Assembly: GCF_016909015.1 (NCBI RefSeq)
Contig: NZ_JAFBFA010000023.1
Coordinates: 1-64,000 of the forward strand
Origin: Gracilibacillus alcaliphilus
GTDB taxonomy: Bacteria > Bacillota > Bacilli > Bacillales > Amphibacillaceae
DNA length: 64,000 bases
Reading direction: 5' to 3'
Below, piece by piece: positions 22,363-32,530 of the stretch. The notes beneath the pieces were generated by a model. That model made no database searches. It was given only the letters and a program-made list of their open reading frames with translations, and was not told where the DNA came from. Position numbers and translations under genes: made by a program. Numbering within the stretch: the first letter of the stretch is position 1; every line of letters begins with the position of its first letter.

Positions 22363-23310
22363 ATGTCCTATAAGGATTCATCCTTAAAAGTATTCTCATT
22401 AAACTCAAACCCAAAGTTAGCTGAAGAGATTGCAGCCAACATTGGTGTAGAACTAGGAAAAAGCTCGGTAACAAAGTTTAGTGATGGTGAAATCCAGATT
22501 AATATCGAAGAAAGTATACGAGGTTGTGATGTATATGTGGTGCAATCCACTTGTGAACCAGGTAATCTGCACATCATGGAATTACTGATTATGATTGACG
22601 CTTTAAAAAGGGCTTCTGCTAAATCGATTAATATTGTGATCCCTTATTATGGCTATGCCAGGCAAGACCGTAAGGCTCGTGCGCGTGAGCCGATCACGGC
22701 AAAGCTTATTGCCGATTTATTACAAGTAGCGGGTACGACTCGTGTGATTACCTTAGATTTGCATGCACCACAGATTCAAGGCTTCTTCGATATTCCGGTT
22801 GATCAGCTGGTAGGCGTACCAATCCTATCCAGCTACTGGCGTAAGAAAGATTTTGAAGATGTCGTTGTGGTATCGCCAGATCATGGCGGTGTGACACGTG
22901 CTCGTCAGCTAGCTGAGAGATTAAAAGCTCCCATTGCTATTATTGACAAACGCAGACCTCGTCCAAATGTGGCAGAAGTGATGAATATTGTCGGCAATAT
23001 CGAGGGAAGGACAGCTATCTTGATTGATGATATTATTGATACAGCTGGGACAATCACCTTAGGAGCTAATGCCTTAATCGAGAATGGAGCTAAGGAAGTC
23101 TATGCGTGTTGTACACACCCTGTTTTATCAGGGCCAGCCATAGAGCGTATCGAAAATTCTCCAATCAAAGAATTAGTAGTGACAAACAGTATTCCTCTAA
23201 GTGAAGAGAAAAAAATCGATAAGCTTACACAATTATCGGTAGCACCTTTGATTAGCGAGGCTATTATTCGTGTCCATGAACGTAAAACGGTAAGTATTTT
23301 ATTTGATTGA
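22363..23310 (+). CDS. prs: Ribose-phosphate pyrophosphokinase
   Basis: A protein of 315 aa that makes PRPP from ribose-5-P and ATP for nucleotide, His and Trp synthesis. It has the [16 protein letters not shown] region, [16 protein letters not shown], the flexible loop [12 protein letters not shown] and the PRPP site [14 protein letters not shown] is 8 nt from the ATG. It is cotranscribed with glmU. Confidence 0.97.
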   Translation: MSYKDSSLKVFSLNSNPKLAEEIAANIGVELGKSSVTKFSDGEIQINIEESIRGCDVYVVQSTCEPGNLHIMELLIMIDALKRASAKSINIVIPYYGYARQDRKARAREPITAKLIADLLQVAGTTRVITLDLHAPQIQGFFDIPVDQLVGVPILSSYWRKKDFEDVVVVSPDHGGVTRARQLAERLKAPIAIIDKRRPRPNVAEVMNIVGNIEGRTAILIDDIIDTAGTITLGANALIENGAKEVYACCTHPVLSGPAIERIENSPIKELVVTNSIPLSEEKKIDKLTQLSVAPLISEAIIRVHERKTVSILFD

Positions 23311-23429
23311 TAGTCCGAACGATGTAAGCAAGTTAGCCAATGCGTGTGTTATCAATGTACCATCAGCGTTTTCCTTATACTTAGTTTTCCATGAAACGAT
23401 GATATCTATATGAATATAGTGCAAAATAG

Positions 23430-23455
23430 GTTTAGTCTATCCCATTCGCGGGAAA
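23430..23455 (+). promoter_or_regulatory. SigB-like promoter of ctc
   Basis: GTTTAG (23430-23435), a 14-bp spacer and GGGAAA (23450-23455) resemble the SigB consensus GTTTAA/GGGTAT. In B. subtilis ctc is the founding SigB-controlled gene. Confidence 0.65.
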
Positions 23456-23496
23456 TATATAAGATATAAGTGATAAATTATGGAGGGTGATGTATT

Positions 23497-24132
23497 GTGG
23501 CAGTAGCATTAACAGCTAATAAGAGAGAAGACTTAAAGACTTCAAATACGAAAGCACTAAGAACATCAGGAGAAGTTCCAGCTATCATTTATGGTTATCA
23601 AGTAACACCTCAAGCCATTTCTGTTAATAGCATTGATCTATTAAAAACAGTGAGAGATGAAGGAAGGAATGCGATTATTTCCCTTCAAATCGATGGAGAT
23701 TCCGTTGACGTCATGTTACACGAGTATCAAATCGATCCAATTAAGGATTCATTAGTACATGTAGACTTTTATGCTGTTAATATGAAGGAAGAGAGAGAAG
23801 TACAAGTACCAGTCGTGCTGGAAGGCGAAGCGGTTGGTGTGAAACAGGATAATGGTGTATTACAGCAGCCATTGTACGAAATCTCAATCTTGGCAAAACC
23901 GGGTGATATCCCTGAACAGATCACAGTTGATGTTTCTGAACTGGGTGTTGGCGACAGTATCCTAGTATCAGATGTTAAGGCTGGGAGCAACTACGAGATC
24001 GTGGAGGATGGCGATACAGCAGTTGTGTCTATTCTCGTTCCAAACGCAGAGCCAGAACCAGTCGAAGAACAGGAAGAACCGGCAGAGCCAGAAGTTATTA
24101 ACCAAAAATCAAGCGATGATGATGAAGAATAA
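23497..24132 (+). CDS. ctc: 50S ribosomal protein L25 / general stress protein Ctc
   Basis: A protein of 211 aa: an N-terminal L25 5S-rRNA-binding domain (about 1-95), the C-terminal TL5 beta domain, and an acidic tail ending SSDDDEE. It binds 5S rRNA in the ribosome and is stress-induced in Bacillus. It starts with GTG after GGAGGTGAT-like sequence. A SigB-like promoter lies upstream and a terminator follows. Confidence 0.93.
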   Translation: MAVALTANKREDLKTSNTKALRTSGEVPAIIYGYQVTPQAISVNSIDLLKTVRDEGRNAIISLQIDGDSVDVMLHEYQIDPIKDSLVHVDFYAVNMKEEREVQVPVVLEGEAVGVKQDNGVLQQPLYEISILAKPGDIPEQITVDVSELGVGDSILVSDVKAGSNYEIVEDGDTAVVSILVPNAEPEPVEEQEEPAEPEVINQKSSDDDEE

Positions 24133-24142
24133 ATAGATGAGG

Positions 24143-24173
24143 AAGGCGCAACGATAATAGTTGCGTCTTTTCA
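24143..24173 (+). terminator. Terminator after ctc
   Basis: AAGGCGCAAC pairs with GTTGCGTCTT, then TT. Confidence 0.75.
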
Positions 24174-24420
24174 CCGTTTTCAATTCAGTGTTAAATAATC
24201 GAGTTAAACAATGCTGAGTGGCTGGTAAATGCCTTGGAGTGGCCAGTAACCAATTAAATATCACACCACTCTTTTCCACATACGTTAGGCATGATTTTTT
24301 CGAGGCATATAGAAGTATATGTTGTGATATACTAATCGTAAAACTGTGTATAAAAGGAAAAGTTGCCAATTGTAATAGGGATAAGACAGAACAATATGGT
24401 GATGGTTGGGGGAGCAGGTA

Positions 24421-25068
24421 ATGAAGTTTATATTTCTTCATGGATTAGGGCAGACTTCATCGGCATGGGATGAGATTGTCGGTCATATTGGACAGGATCG
24501 CTGTGAAGCGGTTTCACTATATAATGAATTGACAGCAGATCAAGATCTCACGATAGAACGGCTTGATCAGAAGCTGACGGATTATTTGGCAGCCATCAGG
24601 GAACCGTTTATTCTATGTGGGTTATCTCTTGGAGGCATTTTAGCGTTACGCTATGCAGCGGAACAGCATACAATGTTGAAAGGGTTGATTCTTTCAGGGA
24701 CACAGTATCAAATTGCCAGCTCTCCCTTATTTACATTTCAAAACATGATATTTCGAATATTACCGCAAAAAATGTTCACCCGTATGGGTTTAACAAAAGC
24801 CCAGGCCTTGCAATTAATGAGGTCGCTGCATACATTAGATATGCATAAACAGCTGGCTTCTATTCAGATACCAACATTGGTACTTTGCGGTGAGCGAGAT
24901 AAACCAAATAAAAAAGCGGCAATCGAATTATCAACAAATATACCAAATGCCAAGCTGGAGCTGATTGCAGGCGGAGGCCACGAGTTGAACACAGAGCTGC
25001 CAGAGGTATTTAGTGAGGCGATTGAACAGTTTATGACTGTGTCATTTTATTCGAAAGAGACAGTTTGA
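24421..25068 (+). CDS. Alpha/beta hydrolase
   Basis: A compact alpha/beta hydrolase of 215 aa. It has the oxyanion HGLGQ near residue 8-12, the nucleophile elbow GLSLGG, an aspartate in LCGERDKPNK and a histidine in GGGHELN. The substrate is unknown. I start at the ATG at 24421 with GGGGGAG 6 nt upstream; a TTG at 24406 is inside that site. In B. subtilis pth follows ctc directly, so this gene is an addition to the conserved order. No signal peptide is visible. Confidence 0.82.
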   Translation: MKFIFLHGLGQTSSAWDEIVGHIGQDRCEAVSLYNELTADQDLTIERLDQKLTDYLAAIREPFILCGLSLGGILALRYAAEQHTMLKGLILSGTQYQIASSPLFTFQNMIFRILPQKMFTRMGLTKAQALQLMRSLHTLDMHKQLASIQIPTLVLCGERDKPNKKAAIELSTNIPNAKLELIAGGGHELNTELPEVFSEAIEQFMTVSFYSKETV

Positions 25069-25189
25069 TCAGAACGCCTCTGTGGCAGTCATGCTTGACG
25101 ACAAGATCTCCGTTTTTCTGATAATGCCTTGAATGTTTATTTATGTTACACTATAACTTAAGAATTCTATAAAGGAAGTAGTTCAAATC

Positions 25190-25750
25190 ATGAAATGTAT
25201 TGTTGGTTTAGGAAATCCAGGTTTGAAATATCGAAAAACAAGACATAATATCGGCTTTATGGTCGTGGATGAGATAGCGAATCGCAATGGTTGGAAGTTA
25301 GATAAACGTAAATTCAACGGTCATTATAGCATAGAAACTCTCGGTACCGAGAAGGTTATTCTGCTTAAGCCGCAGACATATATGAATTTATCTGGTGAAT
25401 CTTTGAAGCCGTTAATGGATTATTACGATCTAACAGAGGATCAAGTGACGGTAATCTATGATGATCTGGATTTACCATTAGGTAAGATCAGACTTCGTCA
25501 AACAGGCGGTCATGGCGGACATAATGGCGTACGATCTTGTATTGAACAATTAGGCACAAAACAATTTAATCGCCTGCGCTTCGGCATTGGTAGGCCAGAT
25601 GGACCTATACCGGTAATAGACTATGTGTTAGGAAAATTTGATAAACAGGATCGAGAGGTATTGGAAAAGTCCATCGCTGCTGCAGCGGAATCGATGGAAG
25701 CATGGATGTCGAAGCCATTTCCACAAGTAATGAATGAATATAATCAATAG
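25190..25750 (+). CDS. pth: Peptidyl-tRNA hydrolase
   Basis: A protein of 186 aa (SpoVC in B. subtilis) that cleaves peptidyl-tRNA drop-off products. GLGNPGLKYRKTRHNIGF carries the catalytic His, and KPQTYMNLSG and GHGGHNGVRS complete the active site. AAAGGAAG precedes the ATG. Confidence 0.96.
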   Translation: MKCIVGLGNPGLKYRKTRHNIGFMVVDEIANRNGWKLDKRKFNGHYSIETLGTEKVILLKPQTYMNLSGESLKPLMDYYDLTEDQVTVIYDDLDLPLGKIRLRQTGGHGGHNGVRSCIEQLGTKQFNRLRFGIGRPDGPIPVIDYVLGKFDKQDREVLEKSIAAAAESMEAWMSKPFPQVMNEYNQ

Positions 25751-25764
25751 TCTGTCATCTTGCT

Positions 25765-25794
25765 GAATAACTTGGATGAGTGTTGGTTAAGATA
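25765..25794 (+). promoter_or_regulatory. Possible SigF-type promoter of fin
   Basis: GAATA (25765-25769), a 15-bp spacer and GGTTAAGATA (25785-25794) fit the forespore SigF pattern with two or three mismatches. fin is forespore-expressed in B. subtilis. Confidence 0.35.
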
Positions 25795-25830
25795 ATAAGT
25801 AACCTGATCTCATACAAAGGAGAGGCCAAG

Positions 25831-26061
25831 ATGACTATCAATTATGTTTGTAAGCATTGCAGAACAGAGCTGGGAAGTCTTCAGTCACAAGTGCTTGATT
25901 TAGAACAAATCGACTGGCAATTATTATCTGATAAAGAGAAGCAGCAATTAATGGCATATCACCAGGATCAAACCATTACCTTTCAGGTCATTTGTGAATA
26001 TTGCCAGCAATTGTTAGAACAAAATCCACAATATCATGAGCTTGATTATTTTATTCAATAA
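25831..26061 (+). CDS. fin: Anti-sigma-F factor Fin (YabK)
   Basis: A zinc-ribbon protein of 76 aa with two CxxC pairs (CKHCRTELGS and CEYCQQ) and the C-terminal NPQYHELDYFIQ. In B. subtilis Fin helps switch the forespore from SigF to SigG by inhibiting SigF. The ATG at 25831 has AAAGGAGAGG upstream and gives the same length as B. subtilis Fin (76 aa). A terminator hairpin follows at 26080. Confidence 0.92.
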   Translation: MTINYVCKHCRTELGSLQSQVLDLEQIDWQLLSDKEKQQLMAYHQDQTITFQVICEYCQQLLEQNPQYHELDYFIQ

Positions 26062-26079
26062 TATATTATAGGTTACACA

Positions 26080-26108
26080 GCTTTGGTGGCTTGACCAAAG
26101 CATTTTTG
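26080..26108 (+). terminator. Terminator after fin
   Basis: GCTTTGGT (26080-26087) pairs with ACCAAAGC (26094-26101), then ATTTTTG. The next 190 nt hold only a further imperfect hairpin (about 26230-26275) before the repeat. Confidence 0.7.
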
Positions 26109-26303
26109 CGTGAATATGCCCGTATATGTAAAATGCAGTCGAATTTGGTCGATATAGGAAATAATAAGGAAGTCAAAGTATGACATAAGACTTCAAACAA
26201 AAAGGCTTATGCCTCGTTACCAGTTATCATGTCCATGATTCCCTTGGATATTTTGATTATCAAGGGGAACATGGTCAGTTATTACTGTAATAAAAGAACT
26301 ATA

Positions 26304-26594
26304 AGAGGATGTTTAAAAAGTCCAATAAAAATGGTGCATCTAACTTCTGCGTTGGCTTGCTTTTCTGTTACTCACGTATGAAAGACATACGTTCCGTTCC
26401 TTGGAAAAGAAAGTCACTTTTCCGGCGTGCAAGACCATTTGCTCAAAGCTGCGTCGGCTTGAAATTTCGACGCATAGAATGTGCTAGTATCGGTGTTGCA
26501 ACAAATGTTTTTGATGGGACGAGTAACCGCAGTCTTATAATGTTGCGAACTTAACCGATGATGGCCTTTTTCACTGGACTTTTTGAACACGCAC
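26304..26594 (+). repeat. Structured interspersed repeat (copy C)
   Basis: Same family as 10398-10660. It starts AGAGGATGTTTAAAAAGTCC, contains the ACGTAT...ATACGT hairpin, the TGTGCTAGTATCGGTGTTGC block and GTTGCGAACTTAACCGATGA, and ends CTTTTTGAACACGCAC. It lacks the GGGGAACTTCTACTAAGG hairpin module of copies B and E. It ends 30 nt before mfd. Confidence 0.8.
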
Positions 26595-26624
26595 TATAAC
26601 GGGAAGAAAAACAGGGGGAGCGTT

Positions 26625-29600
26625 ATGTACGAGTTAAAACAGGCTTTAAAACAACATGATGATGTGCACTCTGTAATAGATGGCGTTGCATCGGGATTGA
26701 AGGAGCAGTTTATTGCAGGATTATCTGGTTCTGCTAGAAGTGTGTTTGCCACCTTACTGCAAGAGTCAACCAATAAAAAAACATTAATTGTGACACATCA
26801 ATTAACGCAAGCACAACAACTGTATGATGATATCATGGAATTTGCAGAGCATTCCCATGTTTATTTATATCCAGTCAATGAATTATTGGCTTCAGAGCTG
26901 GCGGTATCCAGTCCGGAATTACTTAGTCAGCGTATTGCCGCCTTAACACAGTGGCTGGCTCATGAGGAAGCCATTCTAATTGCACCAGTAGCTGCTCTCA
27001 AGCGGATGTTACCGCCGTTAAGCTATTGGGAACAATATCAATTAACCTTTGAGATGGGGCAAATCCTTTCCATAGATCAGACATTATCCCGATTAGTAGA
27101 TATGGGATATGTGAGACAAGATATGGCGGACAGCCCGGGAGAATTTAGTTTGCGTGGTGGAATCATTGATATTTATCCATTAACAGAGCGCCAGCCGCTG
27201 CGTATAGAGCTGTTTGATGATGAGATCGATTCGATTCGTTATTACGATGCAGAATCTCAGCGGTCATTAGAAAAATTGGATAAAGCAGTTGTTTTACCAG
27301 CAACAGAGTTATTGCTGAAGGAACAAGATTTGGTAGCGGCTTCACAAAAAATAGAGGCTGCCTTATCGCATTCCATCAAGAAAATCAAGAATAAAGCAGA
27401 TCAACAGACACTTATGGAAACGATTCGGAATGATATAGATCGTTTAGAACAGTGTGAACGTTTCGAAGGTATGAAGAAATATGTATCCTTCTTCTATGAT
27501 AATCAATATAGTTTACTAGATTATCTCCCAGAAGATGGGCTGATTATTTTGGATGAGATGAGTAGAATACAAGAGACGGCATCTCACTTAGATACAGAGG
27601 AACAGGAGTGGTTCAAGGATAATTTACAACGCGGCAAAGTGGTGCATGATGCCCATCTGTCTTTTGACTGGCATACAGTGTGGCAAAATATGAAACAAAC
27701 ACGTATCTATATGTCTGTCTTTCTGCGCCATATTCCTAATACCGCTCCTGCTAATATTGTTAGTATTTCCTGCCGTGCCATGCAGCAATTCCATGGCCAA
27801 ATGAACTTATTACAAAATGAAATGGAGCGGTGGCATAAGGCCAATTATTCCGTGATTATTTTGGCACCAGATCAGAACCGAATCGAGAAGGTTCAATCTG
27901 TCCTGGATGATTATCAAATGAGTGCAACAGTGAGTGCGGCTATGCCAAACCTGCCGCTTGAGCACCCAGTAGTCACAACAGGAAGTATCAGCGGCGGCTT
28001 CGAATTGCCTATGCATAAGCTGGCGATTATTACGGAAGGTGAATTATTTAAGCAACAAACTACAAGAAAAAAGCGGAAACAGAAAATATCCAATGCTGAG
28101 CGGATTAAAAGTTATCAGGAACTGAAGGTTGGCGATTATGTTGTTCACCAAAACCATGGTATTGGCCGCTACATTGGTATTGAGACACTAGAAATCAATA
28201 ATTTGCACAAAGATTTTATGCTGATTAAATATTCTGGTGATGATAAATTATTTGTACCGATTGATCAAATCGATTTAGTACAAAAATATGTGGGATCAGA
28301 AGGCAAAGAACCGAAAATGTACCGCTTGGGCGGTAATGACTGGAAGAAGGTAAAGAGCAAGGTTCAATCCAAGGTAGAAGACATAGCAGATGACCTTATG
28401 AAGCTTTATGCTGAGCGAGAGGCAGCGAAGGGGTATGCCTTTTCGCATGATAATGAATTACAGCATGATTTTGAAGGCTCTTTCCCTTATCAAGAAACCG
28501 ATGATCAGTTACGTTGTGTGGAAGAAATTAAACAAGACATGGAGAAGGAAAGGCCAATGGACCGTCTGCTTTGTGGGGATGTAGGCTATGGTAAAACAGA
28601 AGTTGCCATTCGTGCGGCTTTTAAGGCAATCGCAGATGGAAAACAGGTAGCAATTTTGGTTCCTACGACAATTCTGGCACAACAACATTATAAAACAGTG
28701 ATGGAACGCTTCCAGGACTATCCGATCAATATTGGTTTGTTGAGCCGTTTCCGTACAAGAAAACAACAAACAGAGACGCTCAAAGGGCTAAAAACAGGAG
28801 CGGTAGACATCGTTATTGGCACACACCGTTTGCTGTCTAAAGATGTAGTCTACAAAGATTTAGGCTTATTGATCGTCGATGAGGAACAGCGTTTTGGCGT
28901 GAAGCATAAAGAGAAGATCAAGCAATTAAAGACCAATGTCGATGTGTTAACATTGACTGCTACACCAATACCGCGGACATTGCATATGTCGATGTTAGGT
29001 GTCCGTGATCTGTCTGTTATTGAGACACCGCCGGAGAATCGTTTCCCGATTCAGACGTATGTGATGGAATATAACGCACCCTTAGTAAGAGAAGCTATTG
29101 AACGTGAATTGGCAAGGGGCGGGCAGGTTTACTTTTTATATAACCGTGTCGATTCGATTGAGAAGATTGCCCAAGATATTCAGGCATTAGTACCAGATTC
29201 CCGTGTGGCAGTAGCCCATGGCCAAATGAATGAAACGGAGCTCGAAAGCGTGATGTTCTCCTTCTTAGAGGGAGAAGCTGATGTCTTAGTCAGCACCACG
29301 ATTATTGAGACTGGTGTAGACATTCCGAATGTCAATACCTTGATTGTGTATAACGCCGACCGGATGGGTCTGAGCCAGCTTTATCAGCTCCGCGGCCGTG
29401 TAGGGCGCTCTAATCGGGTAGCCTATGCCTATTTCACTTATAATCAGGATAAGGTATTAACCGAAGTATCCGAGAAACGTCTGCAAGCCATCAAAGAATT
29501 TACCGAATTAGGATCCGGGTTCAAGATTGCCATGCGTGACTTATCGATTCGAGGCGCTGGGAATATTCTAGGTGCTCAACAGCACGGTTTTATTGATTCG

Positions 29601-30158
29601 GTTGGTTTTGATATGTATTCGCAAATGCTGAAGGAGACCGTAGAGGCGAAGAAACAAGGCAAAACAATTGAAGAGGTACAGCCATTTGAGGTTGAGCTAG
29701 ATTTGAAAATGGATGCCTATATTCCAGATGATTATATTGCCGATGAGAAGCAGAAAATTGATATGTATAAACGATTCCAATCTGTTTATTCCCAAGAGGA
29801 TATCCATGACTTGCGTGACGAGTTGATTGACCGTTTCGGCGATTATCCAGAACCTGTGGAGAACTTGCTGCATGTGTCCGCCTTGAAGATGATGTTGAAG
29901 AAGGAGCGAGTGGAATCTGTTACAGAACGCAAGCAAACAATCGAAGTAATTGTCGAGGAAGAACGAAGCAGAGAGCTGGATGGAGCCAAATTATTTGAAT
30001 TTGCCAACCAGTACGGCAGAATTGTTCAATTAGGTACAGAAGAGCGCAAGTTGAAGATTGAATTTAAGTTCGATAAACAGCAATACGTGAAGCGATATGA
30101 TATCTTGGCTGAGTTTGTCGAGGCTTTACGTGATATGAAGGCCGTACCTGCTGTTTAG
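26625..30158 (+). CDS. mfd: Transcription-repair coupling factor
   Basis: A protein of 1177 aa, the same length as B. subtilis Mfd. UvrB-like N-terminal domains are followed by the RNA-polymerase-interacting domain (near [18 protein letters not shown]). The RecG-like helicase has Walker [16 protein letters not shown] in [14 protein letters not shown] and the QLRGRVGRS motif. Mfd removes stalled RNA polymerase at lesions and recruits UvrA. The ATG at 26625 follows GGGGGAG; a 14-codon upstream extension lies in repeat copy C and is rejected. A decayed second copy of its 3' end lies 0.5 kb downstream. Confidence 0.96.
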   Translation: MYELKQALKQHDDVHSVIDGVASGLKEQFIAGLSGSARSVFATLLQESTNKKTLIVTHQLTQAQQLYDDIMEFAEHSHVYLYPVNELLASELAVSSPELLSQRIAALTQWLAHEEAILIAPVAALKRMLPPLSYWEQYQLTFEMGQILSIDQTLSRLVDMGYVRQDMADSPGEFSLRGGIIDIYPLTERQPLRIELFDDEIDSIRYYDAESQRSLEKLDKAVVLPATELLLKEQDLVAASQKIEAALSHSIKKIKNKADQQTLMETIRNDIDRLEQCERFEGMKKYVSFFYDNQYSLLDYLPEDGLIILDEMSRIQETASHLDTEEQEWFKDNLQRGKVVHDAHLSFDWHTVWQNMKQTRIYMSVFLRHIPNTAPANIVSISCRAMQQFHGQMNLLQNEMERWHKANYSVIILAPDQNRIEKVQSVLDDYQMSATVSAAMPNLPLEHPVVTTGSISGGFELPMHKLAIITEGELFKQQTTRKKRKQKISNAERIKSYQELKVGDYVVHQNHGIGRYIGIETLEINNLHKDFMLIKYSGDDKLFVPIDQIDLVQKYVGSEGKEPKMYRLGGNDWKKVKSKVQSKVEDIADDLMKLYAEREAAKGYAFSHDNELQHDFEGSFPYQETDDQLRCVEEIKQDMEKERPMDRLLCGDVGYGKTEVAIRAAFKAIADGKQVAILVPTTILAQQHYKTVMERFQDYPINIGLLSRFRTRKQQTETLKGLKTGAVDIVIGTHRLLSKDVVYKDLGLLIVDEEQRFGVKHKEKIKQLKTNVDVLTLTATPIPRTLHMSMLGVRDLSVIETPPENRFPIQTYVMEYNAPLVREAIERELARGGQVYFLYNRVDSIEKIAQDIQALVPDSRVAVAHGQMNETELESVMFSFLEGEADVLVSTTIIETGVDIPNVNTLIVYNADRMGLSQLYQLRGRVGRSNRVAYAYFTYNQDKVLTEVSEKRLQAIKEFTELGSGFKIAMRDLSIRGAGNILGAQQHGFIDSVGFDMYSQMLKETVEAKKQGKTIEEVQPFEVELDLKMDAYIPDDYIADEKQKIDMYKRFQSVYSQEDIHDLRDELIDRFGDYPEPVENLLHVSALKMMLKKERVESVTERKQTIEVIVEEERSRELDGAKLFEFANQYGRIVQLGTEERKLKIEFKFDKQQYVKRYDILAEFVEALRDMKAVPAV

Positions 30159-30159
30159 T

Positions 30160-30513
30160 TTGAGATACGTTGAATACGAGAAGAGGCTTAGCATTTTAAT
30201 TGAAAAATTCGATGCGGAAATCATTCCTAAAGAGAAGGTACTGCACCTAAAAAGAAGTGATCAAGTAGATTATCGGTATGTGTTTGCCGTATTGAATATT
30301 AGTCATCCAGATAAACTAACTGCTCTGTTTACACAGGAGGAGAAATTAGAACATCAAGAAGATGTAGAAGATAATATCAAGCATCCATTTGACTTGTCGA
30401 ATGTGGAACCGGGTACCGAAGATTATGTGCAGTGGGGAATAGACTGGATGGAAGGGCGTTTAATCACACTGGCATTAGAATCTAAAGATGGGGAATATAT
30501 TAGTGAATGGTAG
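30160..30513 (+). CDS. Hypothetical protein abutting mfd
   Basis: An open frame of 117 aa that I do not recognise. It begins 1 nt after the mfd stop with a TTG and has no good ribosome-binding site and no early ATG, so it may be 5'-truncated. The product is acidic, and the end includes YVQWGIDWMEGRLITLAL. The frame ends in TAG and continues in frame for 51 more codons (30514-30669), so the two pieces could be one gene broken by an amber codon. It sits between the intact and decayed copies of the mfd 3' end. Confidence 0.45.
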   Translation: MRYVEYEKRLSILIEKFDAEIIPKEKVLHLKRSDQVDYRYVFAVLNISHPDKLTALFTQEEKLEHQEDVEDNIKHPFDLSNVEPGTEDYVQWGIDWMEGRLITLALESKDGEYISEW

Positions 30514-30669
30514 ATGCATGCAGACAGCAGCAAACTCAATGCTTATCTAAGTGCTCTTACTGGTGCAGTTATACAAGAAAAGACGAAGGAAAATGGCACT
30601 TTTGATTCAGAATCTTTTGAGTACTACTTAGACAATCTGCAGGCTTTCGATTTCTTAGGTAAAAAATAA
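30514..30669 (+). CDS. Small ORF following in frame after an amber codon
   Basis: An open frame of 51 codons starting at an ATG directly after the TAG of the preceding frame and in the same phase. The product begins MHADSSKLNAYLSALTGAV and ends DNLQAFDFLGKK. It has no ribosome-binding site of its own, which favours the idea that it is the C-terminal part of the gene starting at 30160. No family is recognised. Confidence 0.35.
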   Translation: MHADSSKLNAYLSALTGAVIQEKTKENGTFDSESFEYYLDNLQAFDFLGKK

Positions 30670-30851
30670 CCCATAGTTCAAGATTTGTGGACGTTATGGC
30701 AGAAGTAATCTGGCTATAGGCGGCCGAGGTGGATATTGGCAAGGACGATAGCCTTTAGTTGATGTTGGAATGAAGAAAACAGCAATTTTTAAAATGATAC
30801 GGTCTTTTGTCGAGTCATTACATGACGTGAAGATCGTACCTGTCAACTAAG
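30670..30851 (+). pseudogene. Decayed duplicate of the mfd 3' end
   Basis: The last part (30786-30851) reads FKMIRSFVESLHDVKIVPVN then stop, and lines up with the Mfd C-terminus [20 protein letters not shown] then stop. Just upstream, GGACGTTATGGCAGAAG...TATAGG resembles the mfd stretch encoding QYGRIVQLG but in shifted frames. The fragment has no start and is frameshifted. It lies right before the spoVT promoter, where the original mfd end is expected. Confidence 0.65.
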
Positions 30852-30872
30852 TGAAAAATTCCCCGAAAAAAG

Positions 30873-30902
30873 GTATAGTTTCCAGATTAATTCAGCATAC
30901 TA
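30873..30902 (+). promoter_or_regulatory. SigG promoter of spoVT
   Basis: GTATA (30873-30877), an exact 18-bp spacer and CATACTA (30896-30902) match the SigG consensus. spoVT is a forespore SigG gene in B. subtilis. Confidence 0.8.
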
Positions 30903-30967
30903 ACCTTACAACATAATTAGCTGTTTGTTAAATTATGTGTATTAAGCGAAAGTGAGGTTAATGATGA

Positions 30968-31504
30968 ATGAAGGCAACTGGAATTGTACGTCGTATTGAT
31001 GATTTAGGCAGGGTGGTCATCCCAAAGGAAATTCGTCGGACGCTTCGAATTCGAGAAGGGGATCCTCTGGAGATTTTTGTCGATCGGGATGGGGAAGTGA
31101 TCTTGAAGAAGTATTCGCCTATTAGTGAGCTAGGAGACTTCGCAACCGAATATGCAGAAGCATTGTTTGATTCTTTGCATATATCTGTACTTATTAGTGA
31201 TCGAGATGAGATCATCGCGGTCGCGGGTGAATCGAAGAAAGACTACTTAGGCAAACATATTTCCAAGCAAATTGATCAAATATTAGATCAGCGTGAATCA
31301 TATATGCAAGATACGGCATCATCAATGGAAATTATCGAAAATAAGGAAGAATCATTAGGATCCTATGTGATCCACCCGATTATCGCAAGCGGCGACCCAA
31401 TCGGCTGTGTAATGTTGTTTAGCAAGGACAAGAAACCGTTTGGCGAGCTGGAGAAAAAGGCCGCACAGACAGCAGCGACTTTTCTGGCGAAACAGATGGA
31501 TTAA
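30968..31504 (+). CDS. spoVT: Stage V sporulation regulator SpoVT
   Basis: A protein of 178 aa with an AbrB-like N-terminal DNA-binding domain (MKATGIVRRIDDLGRVVIPK) and a C-terminal GAF-like domain. It modulates SigG-dependent genes in the forespore. A consensus SigG promoter lies 66 nt upstream and a terminator follows. It is the last gene of the conserved block before the accessory island; yabM resumes at 62192. Confidence 0.95.
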   Translation: MKATGIVRRIDDLGRVVIPKEIRRTLRIREGDPLEIFVDRDGEVILKKYSPISELGDFATEYAEALFDSLHISVLISDRDEIIAVAGESKKDYLGKHISKQIDQILDQRESYMQDTASSMEIIENKEESLGSYVIHPIIASGDPIGCVMLFSKDKKPFGELEKKAAQTAATFLAKQMD

Positions 31505-31518
31505 AAGAATGTTAGAAG

Positions 31519-31561
31519 AGCCCCTAGAGTCAGGAGATAGCCTGACTTTAGGGGCTTTATT
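31519..31561 (+). terminator. Terminator after spoVT
   Basis: AGCCCCTA...CAGG pairs with CCTG...TAGGGGCT (arms about 16 nt), then TTAT. Confidence 0.75.
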
Positions 31562-31695
31562 CTCTTTGCGGTAAATGTAATCCTAAGACTTTTTGATACA
31601 ATACTAATGAATAAATGTAGTAGATAAAATCGCAATAAAATCAGATTTTATTGCGATTTGTGTTTATATTATAGAAAATAGACAGATGCTCGTTT

Positions 31696-32530
31696 TTATA
31701 ATGTTTTTTCAGCTGCTTCTACCGTATGTTTTAATAAGGTAGCTATTGTTACGGGTCCTACCCCTCCAGGTACAGGAGTGATAGCGCTAGCCGCCTTATA
31801 ACAACTTTCATATTCTACATCGCCAATATTCCCTTTGTTATAACCTGCATCAAGGACTACAGTCCCTTCTTTTAACCATTCTCCTTTGAGGTAATTAGGT
31901 TTTCCAATAGCGGCAACCACTAGATCAGCTTCTTTTAATATGTCAGGAAGGTCATTTGTTTTTGAATGGCAAGTCGTAACCGTAGCATCTCTGTTTAAGA
32001 GTAAAGATGACACAGGCTTACCTAAGATTGGGCTGCGCCCCACTACTACAGCGCGTTTTCCCTCTATAGGAATTTGATAGAAGTCTAATATTTTCATAAT
32101 TGCCGCTGGCGTACAGGAAGGATAATGTCCAAAACCTAGAGCTGTTTGTCCATATCCAACGCTAGTCACACCATCAACATCTTTTGCTATGTCAATTGCT
32201 TCAAAAGCTTTACGTTCATTAATGTGGTTCGGTACTGGATGTTGGAGAAGTATACCATGAACATTTGAATCGTTATTTAACTCTTGGATAGCTGTAATGA
32301 GTTCTTCCGTTGTCGTTTCCTCAGGAAGTTCGACTTGAATGGAGCCTATGCCGATCTTTCACAAGCTTTCCCTTTCATCTTTACGTAAGTTTTTGATGAA
32401 GGATTATCACCTACTAAAATTGTTGCTAAACAAGGCTTTACATTGTGTTTCTTTAATAAGATAACCTTTTTTTTAATTCCGCTCTTATCTCTTCAGATAT
32501 CACTTTTCCAACTAGAATAAGTTTCTCCAT
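31696..32530 (-). pseudogene. folD: Bifunctional methylene-THF dehydrogenase/cyclohydrolase, frameshifted
   Basis: The 3' part (31696-32169) encodes an intact NAD(P)-binding half, with CTPAAIMKIL, VVVGRSPILGKPVSSLLL and PVPGGVGPVT typical of FolD. The 5' part starts at 32530 with a good ribosome-binding site (GAGGAGG). It breaks in a poly-A run (about 32468) and again where AAAGATCGGC should read AAAGAATCGGC (about 32360). Restoring one base at each site gives a continuous FolD reading with [14 protein letters not shown] and ILLQHPVP. It is a recent pseudogene or carries sequencing errors in short runs. Confidence 0.8.

Noticed and set aside
24218..24421. 67-codon open frame between ctc and the hydrolase
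   Set aside because: No ribosome-binding site and no coherent protein pattern; it runs to the ribosome-binding site of the hydrolase.
26309..26554. 81-codon open frame upstream of mfd
   Set aside because: It is inside repeat copy C, and the other copies do not keep the frame.
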